Shown here piece after piece: positions 1 to 5,963 of a stretch of DNA of 7,295 nt. The translations under genes and the position numbers were made by a program. This stretch comes from an uncultured Caryophanales bacterium (GTDB lineage: Bacteria; Bacillota_I; Bacilli_A; RF39; UBA660). The notes beneath the pieces are model-generated. The model was given only the letters and a program-made list of their open reading frames with translations, was not told the origin of the DNA and made no database searches. The stretch spans positions 1 through 7,295 of the forward strand of contig CAMIXP010000064.1 in assembly GCA_946402785.1 (NCBI GenBank), in the 5' to 3' direction. Numbering within the stretch: the stretch's first letter is position 1; every line of letters begins with the position of its first letter.

Positions 1-434
1 CCATTGATGATTCCATCATTCCATTCTTCTCTTTCCATGTATGGAATAAAGTATTCTTTCATCGTTTTATCAATGATCTTTTTTGTAATATGTTTACCCA
101 TTTCTTGCCCTACTTGGATTCTCATTTTTCTGTCTTCTTTTGAGATTAAGACGAGAATTCCTTTGGGTGAAACTCCATAGTAACTAAAAATAATATCACT
201 ATATTCTTCTACTTTTTTTCCTTCTAGATTTTTAACCGTTACGACATAAAAATCAATCTTTTGTCCTTTATCTAAAAAGTCTGAATATTTGACAATATAA
301 TCAATGGATTCTTGTGTTAATAATTCTGCATCGTCTGTCACATACTTATATTCTGACTTTTTTACAATTGCCTTTAATGGTAAGGGTAATAATAAAATGA
401 ATAGTAAGATTATCAATAAACTTTTCTTTTTCAT
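1..434 (-). CDS. TPM-domain membrane-anchored or secreted protein (3' end outside window)
   Basis: Only the first 144 residues are present; the gene runs off at base 1. Residues 1-22 are a Lys-rich start plus a long hydrophobic stretch ending LPLPLKA, a signal peptide or N-terminal anchor. The rest matches the TPM fold (TLP18.3/Psb32/MOLO-1, YgcG-like): VTDDAELLT near 32-40, a strand DFYVVTV near 61-67, then GILVLISKEDRKMRIQVG near 92-109 and PYMEREEWNDGI near 131-142. TPM proteins of low-GC bacteria usually sit outside the membrane and often have a C-terminal helix and Gly-rich tail, which cannot be checked here. Biochemical role is poorly known; some TPM proteins have been reported to have phosphatase activity. 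The ATG follows GGAGG by 5 bases. That GGAGG overlaps the stop codon of the upstream tiny membrane gene, so the two are very probably translationally coupled. Family call by motif reading is fairly secure, function is not. Confidence 0.85.
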   Translation of the reverse strand, partial: MKKKSLLIILLFILLLPLPLKAIVKKSEYKYVTDDAELLTQESIDYIVKYSDFLDKGQKIDFYVVTVKNLEGKKVEEYSDIIFSYYGVSPKGILVLISKEDRKMRIQVGQEMGKHITKKIIDKTMKEYFIPYMEREEWNDGIIN

Positions 435-443
435 ATTAGCCTC

Positions 444-566
444 CTATTCTATTGTATCATAATTGAAGGCTAATTCTTCTTTTTGTTTCTGATCAAGTGT
501 CAAGCGTTCATCTGATTCATGTGCTACTACTAAGGAACAATAGATGAATAATAGAATGAATCCCAT
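444..566 (-). CDS. Tiny single-pass membrane protein (40 aa; possibly 48 aa from a non-AUG start at 590)
   Basis: From the ATG at 566 the product is 40 residues: a hydrophobic helix (MGFILLFIYCSLVVA) followed by a charged tail with many Asp, Glu, Lys and Gln. The same frame stays open upstream and adds an Ile-rich IIIILGII, which would complete a normal-length transmembrane helix. A strong AAGGAGG lies at 598-604, but the only in-frame codon at good spacing (7 bases) is ATA at 590. The ATG at 566 has only a weak AGGA 6 bases upstream. Either the gene starts at a rare AUA/AUU-type codon, or translation starts at 566 and the strong site is misleading. The TAG stop forms part of the GGAGG of the downstream TPM gene. 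A good promoter lies just upstream (613-641). Tiny membrane proteins of this shape occur in Firmicutes without known function; I do not recognise a named family. Confidence 0.6.
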   Translation of the reverse strand: MGFILLFIYCSLVVAHESDERLTLDQKQKEELAFNYDTIE

Positions 567-597
567 GATGATTCCTAAGATGATGATTATCCTAATC

Positions 598-604
598 CCT
601 CCTT
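598..604 (-). promoter_or_regulatory. Strong Shine-Dalgarno without a canonical start codon
   Basis: The minus strand reads AAGGAGG, a near-perfect match to the 16S rRNA tail. No ATG, GTG or TTG in any frame follows within about 30 bases. The first is the ATG at 566. The best-spaced codon is ATA at 590, in frame with the tiny membrane protein. The site lies immediately downstream of the expected transcription start of the promoter at 613-641, which argues that it is used. Confidence 0.6.
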
Positions 605-612
605 TTGGAAGA

Positions 613-641
613 ATTATAGATATTTCCTATTAATTTGTAAA
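613..641 (-). promoter_or_regulatory. Promoter for the tiny membrane protein / TPM operon
   Basis: The minus strand has TTTACA (636-641), a 17-base spacer and TATAAT (613-618): five of six and six of six matches to the housekeeping sigma consensus at ideal spacing. Transcription would start near 606, just ahead of the AAGGAGG at 598-604, giving a very short leader. It would drive the gene ending at 444 and the coupled TPM gene. Confidence 0.65.
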
Positions 642-766
642 AGGAAGAATTGTTTCTTTTGATTGGTTTGTTCTCTTTCAAATTTGTATTTTCTTATTCC
701 AATTTTAAAAAATAGCAACAAAAAAGGAAGTCCAATTAATATTAACCTATTAAAGGATTTCCTCAT
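614..766 (-). CDS. Doubtful small ORF, 50 aa, hydrophobic then basic
   Basis: This ORF would encode a basic start (MRKSFNRL), a hydrophobic core (LILIGLPFLLLFFKIGI) and a Lys/Arg/Gln-rich tail ending INRKYL, the layout of a small single-pass membrane protein. It has no Shine-Dalgarno. Its ATG falls where transcription from the promoter-like sequence at 773-801 would begin, so it would have to be leaderless, which is uncommon in Firmicutes. Its first 40 bases overlap a terminator-like hairpin (720-764) and its stop lies inside the -10 box of the next promoter. An open frame of this length with T-rich hydrophobic codons can arise by chance in such AT-rich DNA. More likely non-coding than real. 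Confidence 0.25.
   Translation of the reverse strand: MRKSFNRLILIGLPFLLLFFKIGIRKYKFEREQTNQKKQFFLLQINRKYL
720..764 (-). terminator. Terminator-like hairpin downstream of the TM2 gene
   Basis: On the minus strand the arms AGGAAATCC (755-763) and GGACTTCCT (725-733) pair over nine positions with one A/C mismatch. The loop is 21 bases and itself contains the palindrome TTAATATTAA. Six Ts follow the 3' arm. It sits about 44 bases beyond the TM2 stop codon, so it could end that transcript. The long loop and the mismatch make it a moderate candidate. It also starts only about 3 bases after the predicted start of the promoter-like sequence at 773-801, so attenuation is an alternative. Confidence 0.5.
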
Positions 767-772
767 GATTAC

Positions 773-801
773 ATTATACCATATTTTGGGTATTTTTGCA
801 A
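773..801 (-). promoter_or_regulatory. Promoter-like sequence immediately after the TM2 gene
   Basis: The minus strand has TTGCAA (796-801), a 17-base spacer ending in TGG, and a perfect TATAAT (773-778). It starts 7 bases past the TM2 stop codon. The predicted transcription start (near 766) coincides with the ATG of the doubtful 50-codon ORF and with the beginning of the hairpin at 720-764. It may be a chance match in AT-rich sequence, a leaderless promoter, or the promoter of a short terminated RNA. Confidence 0.4.
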
Positions 802-807
802 GTTTTC

Positions 808-1131
808 CTAGTCTACAAGTGGTTTTCCGTCAGCATCTGTATTGATACTTCCTGTTAAAATTAAGATTCCTTCGATGAATCCCCATAAACCACCAACACC
901 ACATGTAACGATTGTTACAATGATTTGAGCTATACCTCTACCAGTATTTCCTAAATAGAAGTTATGAATTCCCCATGCTCCTAAGAATAATCCTAAAAGA
1001 CCAGCGGCCATTTTAGATTTTCCTTCTTTAGCAGCTGCAGGTGCACCTGCGTTTTGTGCTGAACCACAACTAGGGCAGAATTGTTGGTTGTCTTCCATTT
1101 CTTTACCACAACTTATACAAAATTTTGCCAT
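808..1131 (-). CDS. Zinc-ribbon and TM2-domain membrane protein
   Basis: The 107-residue protein starts with a zinc ribbon, two CxxC pairs (Cys5/Cys8 and Cys19/Cys22) in FCISCGK and FCPSCGS. An Ala/Gly/Lys linker (about 24-40) leads to a TM2 domain (about 41-95). The TM2 domain has the typical LGLFLGAWGIHNFYLG turn between its two membrane helices and a second helix containing GGLWGFIEGILIL. The tail is short and polar (TDADGKPLVD). TM2 proteins are small two-helix membrane proteins common in Firmicutes and Actinobacteria, and the zinc ribbon plus TM2 pairing is common; no enzymatic activity is known. AAAGGAG precedes the ATG at suitable spacing. The 67-base gap to the exporter gene upstream shows no convincing terminator, so read-through is possible. 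A weak TAAAAT/TATGAT-like -10 lies at 1152-1162 without a clear -35. Domain assignment is confident; cellular role unknown. Confidence 0.93.
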   Translation of the reverse strand: MAKFCISCGKEMEDNQQFCPSCGSAQNAGAPAAAKEGKSKMAAGLLGLFLGAWGIHNFYLGNTGRGIAQIIVTIVTCGVGGLWGFIEGILILTGSINTDADGKPLVD

Positions 1132-1198
1132 TTATATCACTCCTTTCCTTTATTTTATCATATTTTTTTTGATAGAAAATAGTTTTTTTATGTTTTTC

Positions 1199-3301
1199 TT
1201 ATTTTTGGAATTGAGAATTGTACAATTTTGCATAGAAACCGTTTTTCTTTAGTAATTCTTCATGGGTTCCTTGCTCTACAATGTTTCCTTCATTCATGAC
1301 TAAGATCAGATTTGCGTTCTTAATTGTTGATAGTCTATGGGCAATGATAAAGGATGTTCTTCCTTCTGTTAGTTTATCCATTGCTTTTTGTACTAATTCT
1401 TCTGTACGAGTATCTACATTCGAGGTTGCTTCATCTAGGATTAAGAATGGTTCATCTTCAATCATACCACGAGCGATTGTTAATAATTGTTTCTGTCCGG
1501 ATGAGATGTTTTCATTATCCCCTACTTCGGAATCTAAAGCTCCTGGTAATGTTTTAATGAAATGATCGACTCCTACTGTTTTACAAATATTCCAGATTTC
1601 TTCATCTGTTACATTCTTCTTATTGAATTTTAAATTATCTCGAATGGTTCCTTCAAATAACCATGTATCTTGTAATACCATGATGAATAAATCGTGAATG
1701 TTTTCTCTTGTTAAATCTTTGATGGATTTTCCATCGATTAAGATATCTCCATCTGTAATTTCATAGAACTTCATGAGTAAGTTAACCATCGTTGTTTTTC
1801 CTGCTCCTGTAGGTCCTACAATGGCAATCTTTTCTCCTGATTTTACTTTGGCACTGAAGTCTTTAATAATTGTTTTATTTGGATCATATCCAAACTTAAC
1901 ATTCTTAAATTCAATATTTCCTTTGGCTTCTTTCTTATCAATTTTTTCTTTTAAATCTTTTTCTTCTGGAAGTTCTTTTTCATCCATAAATTCATAAACT
2001 CTTTCAGCTGCGGCAGCAATTGTTTGCATTGTCGTCATTGCTTGCGCAATTCTTGATAATGGGTTTGTGAATAAACGAATATAAATCATAAAAGCAACAA
2101 TGGTTCCGAAGGAAGTCATATGATTCATTACTAATAAAGCTCCTACAACACATACTGCTACATAACCAAAGTTTCCTACGAATCCCATGATTGGTTGCAT
2201 GATACCAGATAAGAATTGACTTTTTCTATTGCAGGTATATAGTTTTTCATTGATTCGATCAAATTCTTCTAAGGCTGTTTCTTCTCCATTATATGCTTTT
2301 ACAACATTGTGTCCTGAATAAATCTCTTCAATATGACCATTTAAGTTTCCTAGTTCTTCTTGACGTTGTACGAAGTATTTTTGACTCTTCTTTAATAAGA
2401 AGAATGATCCTACAAATCCGAAGATACTTGCAGCAATGGCTGTTAAAGCCATTAACCAGTTCGTTACAAACATCATAATAATAGAACCTACAAATAACGT
2501 AATATTGGTTACTAAAGAGGTAATATTATCACTCATATTAATTCCGATGGTATCGGCATCATTGTTTACTCTTGATAAGATGTCTCCTGTTTCATGAGAA
2601 TCGAAATATTTAAGTGGTAGACGATTAATCTTTTCACTAATATTCTTTCTTAATCTCTTTGAATATCCAATACCAACATAAGCCATAATCAATCCTTCTG
2701 TATAAACAAAGATGGCATTTAATAGATAGATGACTGCTAAAATGATAGAGCGTTTATATAATTCATTTTTATCTAATTCTGGTTCAATAATCTTTTTGAT
2801 AGATTCTGGATATTGGTCCAATACCTCAATCATTTCTTCATTATTCATATCTTTCTTAAGTGAAAGAGTTGTATCAATAAAGGTAATTTGATCATCTACG
2901 GATATCTTTGTATCTTTGATATACATTGGATTTAATAAATACTCTTTTTCTTGTTGGGTTAAACTATTAAATTCTTCTAATAATTCTAAGGTATCTTGTT
3001 CATTTTTGATTTCTACTGGTTGACCATTTTTGATCTTATAACCTGTATATTTTTCAATTGCATTTCTTGTTATTTCAATGGATACATATTCTATGTTTTC
3101 CATATTTGGTTTAATTCCATCACTAATAACGTTTGTTAGATCGGATAATTTGCTGGGAGCAACGGTTGATAAAGCAGCTCCTAATAAGGCGAATATAGAT
3201 GCTATGACTAATAGATAGCGCCATTTTTCTAGACTTTTAAATAAACGAATCATCGTACCTTTAAAGTCTTTTGCTTTTTCTTGTTTCTGTGGTCTAGGCA
3301 T
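1199..3301 (-). CDS. Heterodimeric ABC exporter, consensus-site half-transporter with large extracytoplasmic insertion
   Basis: A 700-residue half-transporter: membrane domain (about 28-430) then ATPase domain (about 462-695). Predicted helices lie near 28-50, 184-211, 262-282, 283-303, 370-392 and 395-415. ATPase motifs are complete: Walker A GPTGAGKT (496-503), Q-loop Gln544, signature ISSGQ (599-603), Walker B FLILDE with catalytic Glu624, D-loop SNVD (627-630) and switch His655. It therefore supplies the active Walker and His residues of the heterodimer, while its signature (ISSGQ rather than LSGGQ) faces the partner's degenerate site. This matches the TM288/LmrD/BmrD side of known pairs. 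About 125 polar, Glu/Lys/Asn-rich residues (roughly 55-180) separate helices 1 and 2 and should lie outside the cell; most half-transporters have a short loop here. The start overlaps the partner's stop by 8 bases and follows GAGGAGG inside the partner's coding end, so the two are translationally coupled. Substrate unknown: drug, lipid or peptide export are all possible. Confidence 0.95.
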   Translation of the reverse strand: MPRPQKQEKAKDFKGTMIRLFKSLEKWRYLLVIASIFALLGAALSTVAPSKLSDLTNVISDGIKPNMENIEYVSIEITRNAIEKYTGYKIKNGQPVEIKNEQDTLELLEEFNSLTQQEKEYLLNPMYIKDTKISVDDQITFIDTTLSLKKDMNNEEMIEVLDQYPESIKKIIEPELDKNELYKRSIILAVIYLLNAIFVYTEGLIMAYVGIGYSKRLRKNISEKINRLPLKYFDSHETGDILSRVNNDADTIGINMSDNITSLVTNITLFVGSIIMMFVTNWLMALTAIAASIFGFVGSFFLLKKSQKYFVQRQEELGNLNGHIEEIYSGHNVVKAYNGEETALEEFDRINEKLYTCNRKSQFLSGIMQPIMGFVGNFGYVAVCVVGALLVMNHMTSFGTIVAFMIYIRLFTNPLSRIAQAMTTMQTIAAAAERVYEFMDEKELPEEKDLKEKIDKKEAKGNIEFKNVKFGYDPNKTIIKDFSAKVKSGEKIAIVGPTGAGKTTMVNLLMKFYEITDGDILIDGKSIKDLTRENIHDLFIMVLQDTWLFEGTIRDNLKFNKKNVTDEEIWNICKTVGVDHFIKTLPGALDSEVGDNENISSGQKQLLTIARGMIEDEPFLILDEATSNVDTRTEELVQKAMDKLTEGRTSFIIAHRLSTIKNANLILVMNEGNIVEQGTHEELLKKNGFYAKLYNSQFQK

Positions 3302-5054
3302 TTTCTAATTCCTCCTCACTTAATTGCGATAAGGCAATTTCTTTATAAACATTACATGTTTTTAGGAGTTCTTTATGAGTACCAATTCCTACGCATTCTC
3401 CTTTATCTAATACAACAATTTTATCTGCATTCATGATCGTACCAATTCTTTGAGCAACAATCATACTGGTTGCATCTTTTGTGTACTTCTTTAATTCTTT
3501 TCTTAGTTTGGCATCTGTTTGGTAGTCTAATGCACTAAATGAATCGTCAAAGATATAGATTTCTGGGTCTCTTGCGATGGCTCTTGCAATTGATAATCTT
3601 TGCTTTTGACCACCACTTACATTGGTTCCTCCTCTAGCTATATGTGCTTGATAAGAGTCTTCCATTTTTTCTACAAAGTCTTTTCCTTGTGCTACTGCAA
3701 TTGCTTCTTTTACTTTTTCTAGAGATGGTTTTTTCTTTCCATTATCTCCATAAGATACATTTTCTTCTACGGTACCTGTAAACATAAAAGCAGTTTGTGG
3801 AATATAACCAATTCGATTGTTTAATTCTTTTAATTCATATTCTTTTACATTTACTCCATCAACAAATACTTCTCCTTCTGTTGCATCATATAATCTAGGT
3901 ACTAAGTTAATTAATGTTGATTTTCCAGAACCTGTTGATCCTATAAAAGCAATGGTTTCTCCTTGATTTACTTTGAAACTAATATGTTTTAATAAATATT
4001 CATCAGCATCTGGATATTTGAAACTAACATCTTTAAATTCAACGGTTCCTTTTTCGGTTGTTTCTCCTTTGAAGGTTCCTGATTTAACAGATACATCACT
4101 TTCTAGTACTTCGTTAATACGTTTAGATGATACTTGTGCTCTTGGATATACCATGAAAATCATCGTTAGCATTAAGAAGGAAATAATAACTTGCATTCCG
4201 TAACTTGAGAATACTACCATGTTACTGAACATATTGATTTTATCCATCATTCCACTTCTCATAATGATATAGGCCCCTACAAAGTAGATTCCTAAGTGTT
4301 GGAAATGCATGACAAAGTTCATCATTGGATCCATTAAAGCAAATGTTTTTGTAATTGTTAAATGGGTTCCTGATAATTCATTATTAACTTCACTAAATCT
4401 TTTTTGAGCAAACTTTTCTGCATTAAATGCATGAACAACACGAATACCTGTTATATTTTCTCTGGTTCTTCCATTAATTTTATCCGTTAATTTCTGAATA
4501 ATGGCGAATCTTGGAGATACAATTCGAATAATTGTTAAGTTAGTAATAACAATTAATACAACTCCTACTGCTGTAATTAAGCTTAGTTCACTACTCTTAC
4601 CAAGAATCTTGGATAAAGCCCATACTGCCATAATAGGTGCTTTAATTAATAAATGAAGGCCCATTCCTAGTAACATTTCAATTTGTGTTACATCATTTGT
4701 TGTTCTCGTAATTAAACTACTCGTTGAGAATTTTTTGATTTCTGTAATTCCAAAAGATTCTACTTTTGTAAATATTTTTCTTCTTAAGTTCTTAGAAAAG
4801 TTTGCAGATAAACGAGAAGTACAATATCCAACACATATCGTACAGATTAGGCTTCCTACAGCACATAGAATCATATGAGATCCTGCTTTTAAGATTTCTT
4901 GTAAGGTACTGTCTTCTGTTTGTACGAGTCTTGTTATTTGACTCATGTATTCAGGCATTCTTAAATCTAAGAATACAGAAAATACGATTAAGACAAAAAC
5001 AATTCCAATTAAACCTAAATCTTTTTTTGTTAAATTTTTGAATAATTTTAGCAT
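3294..5054 (-). CDS. Heterodimeric ABC exporter, degenerate-site half-transporter
   Basis: A 586-residue half-transporter of usual length: six predicted helices (near 12-30, 58-80, 133-155, 157-178, 245-265 and 275-302) and an ATPase domain (about 336-570). Motifs are Walker A GSTGSGKST (372-380), Q-loop Gln420, signature VSGGQ (479-483), Walker B IYIFDD (499-504) and D-loop SALD. Two catalytic positions differ from consensus: Asp504 replaces the Walker B Glu, and Gln535 (AQRIGT) replaces the switch His. These are the hallmarks of the degenerate-site subunit in TM287/288-, LmrCD- and BmrCD-type exporters, where this site binds ATP but hydrolyses it poorly. Its VSGGQ signature completes the active site on the partner. 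AAGGA precedes the ATG. The gene begins 15 bases after the patatin stop, and its end overlaps the partner's start, so all three are probably one transcript. It acts in the cytoplasmic membrane; substrate unknown. Confidence 0.95.
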   Translation of the reverse strand: MLKLFKNLTKKDLGLIGIVFVLIVFSVFLDLRMPEYMSQITRLVQTEDSTLQEILKAGSHMILCAVGSLICTICVGYCTSRLSANFSKNLRRKIFTKVESFGITEIKKFSTSSLITRTTNDVTQIEMLLGMGLHLLIKAPIMAVWALSKILGKSSELSLITAVGVVLIVITNLTIIRIVSPRFAIIQKLTDKINGRTRENITGIRVVHAFNAEKFAQKRFSEVNNELSGTHLTITKTFALMDPMMNFVMHFQHLGIYFVGAYIIMRSGMMDKINMFSNMVVFSSYGMQVIISFLMLTMIFMVYPRAQVSSKRINEVLESDVSVKSGTFKGETTEKGTVEFKDVSFKYPDADEYLLKHISFKVNQGETIAFIGSTGSGKSTLINLVPRLYDATEGEVFVDGVNVKEYELKELNNRIGYIPQTAFMFTGTVEENVSYGDNGKKKPSLEKVKEAIAVAQGKDFVEKMEDSYQAHIARGGTNVSGGQKQRLSIARAIARDPEIYIFDDSFSALDYQTDAKLRKELKKYTKDATSMIVAQRIGTIMNADKIVVLDKGECVGIGTHKELLKTCNVYKEIALSQLSEEELENA

Positions 5055-5069
5055 GTCTTTTCCTTCTTT

Positions 5070-5906
5070 CTATTGTATATACTGAGTCAAGCTTTTAAGG
5101 GCATTTTTAGCGTCTTCTACGCCTAAATCATACATTTCTTGTATCTTTCTTCTATCATGTTCAATTCTTTTGATATCGACTAATTTTGATGGTCTAATAA
5201 CGAAACAATTTTTTCCTTCTTCTTCTTTGATTAACTTGGTTGTTTCATTATAGACTTTTGGTCTTTCTTGAAGTGTTTTGATGAGATTTGGATACTTTTT
5301 ATATTTCATTTTAAATGGTGTCATATTTGATTCTTTTTTAATATAATCGATTGGTCTTGTTTCAACCACTATTATTCTATCATAACCATTCTCTTTTGCC
5401 CATACATAGGGAATACTATCTGCTACTCCTCCATCTAAGTATTTTTTACCATGAATTTCTACTATCTTAGATACGAGTGGCATAGAACCAGATGCTCTTA
5501 GATATTCCATATCTTTTTTACTATCTTTAATTTGAATATATTCTGGTTTTCCTGTTTCTATGTTTGTTACAACGGCATAGAACTTTTTCTTTGATTGATT
5601 AAATGTTTCAAAATCGAATGGATCTGTTTCATAGATTAGTTTATGAAAACAAAATTCTTCATTCATAATGTTACCGGTTGTTAACCAAGAATAGAATCCC
5701 ATATAATGTTTATTCTTTGCATTTTCAAGATTATAACGAAGACATCTCCCTTTTTGTTTGGATACATAATTAATGCCAAATAAAGCACCCGCAGAAACTC
5801 CTATAACAGTATCAATTTCTACATTATTTTCTAATAGAACATCTAATACTCCTGCGGTATAGATTCCTCTTAGAGCTCCTCCTTCTAATACTAAACATGT
5901 CTTCAT
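5070..5906 (-). CDS. Patatin-like phospholipase (YjjU-like)
   Basis: A 278-residue serine hydrolase of the patatin family, which cleaves acyl esters of lipids with a Ser-Asp dyad. All core motifs are visible: the oxyanion glycine loop LEGGALRG (7-14), the nucleophile elbow GVSAG with Ser38, RASGSMP (137-143) and the catalytic DGG with Asp158. Overall layout and length resemble the short YjjU-type bacterial patatins. No signal peptide is visible, so it should act in the cytoplasm or at the inner membrane face. The frame stays open upstream to a TTG at 5942, but the ATG at 5906 is preferred because it follows AAAGGTG at good spacing and begins directly with the conserved KTCLVLEGGALRG. An extended -10 sequence (5923-5931) overlaps the leader. 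The ABC exporter begins 15 bases downstream, which suggests co-expression. Its substrate, phospholipid or another acyl ester, cannot be read from sequence. Confidence 0.93.
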   Translation of the reverse strand: MKTCLVLEGGALRGIYTAGVLDVLLENNVEIDTVIGVSAGALFGINYVSKQKGRCLRYNLENAKNKHYMGFYSWLTTGNIMNEEFCFHKLIYETDPFDFETFNQSKKKFYAVVTNIETGKPEYIQIKDSKKDMEYLRASGSMPLVSKIVEIHGKKYLDGGVADSIPYVWAKENGYDRIIVVETRPIDYIKKESNMTPFKMKYKKYPNLIKTLQERPKVYNETTKLIKEEEGKNCFVIRPSKLVDIKRIEHDRRKIQEMYDLGVEDAKNALKSLTQYIQ

Positions 5907-5922
5907 ACAATCACCTTTTCTT

Positions 5923-5931
5923 ATTATAACA
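5923..5931 (-). promoter_or_regulatory. Extended -10 promoter element upstream of the patatin gene
   Basis: The minus strand reads TGTTATAAT, a TGn plus perfect -10 box. No good -35 is present at 16-18 bases; that region lies in the inverted repeat at 5933-5963. The expected start (near 5916) falls within the AAAGGTG ribosome site, so the leader would be extremely short. This weakens the call, and read-through from the 225-residue gene is a real alternative. Confidence 0.4.
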
Positions 5932-5932
5932 T

Positions 5933-5963
5933 AAAAGAACAAGTTTATTGTTCTTGTTCTTTT
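5933..5963 (-). terminator. Perfect 11-bp inverted repeat at the end of the 225-aa gene
   Basis: AAAAGAACAAG and CTTGTTCTTTT pair perfectly over 11 bases around a 9-base loop, and the TAA stop of the 225-residue gene lies in the loop. The 3' arm ends in four Ts, but the run is then broken by ATG, and only 3 of 11 pairs are G-C. It is therefore a weak intrinsic terminator at best. Because it covers the -35 region of the patatin promoter candidate, a regulator binding site is an alternative reading. Confidence 0.45.

Noticed and set aside
663..845. Plus-strand 60-codon open frame
   Set aside because: It crosses the TM2 gene end, the promoter-like sequence and the hairpin, and has no Shine-Dalgarno or recognisable motif.
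1132..1198. Terminator or strong promoter between the exporter and TM2 genes
   Set aside because: Only weak A/T pairing (GAAAA with TTTTC) and -10-like TATGAT/TAAAAT without a credible -35 are visible, so neither is listed as a feature.
1281..1565. Plus-strand open frames of 94 and 67 codons here, with similar ones at 1773-1997, 2293-2478, 3973-4203 and 4802-5041
   Set aside because: They lie antisense inside the exporter genes, lack domain signals and convincing ribosome sites, and are mirror frames of conserved coding sequence.
5907..5942. Longer N-terminus for the patatin gene from a TTG at 5942
   Set aside because: The added 12 residues cover the -10 element and the ribosome site, and the ATG at 5906 begins directly with the conserved patatin start.
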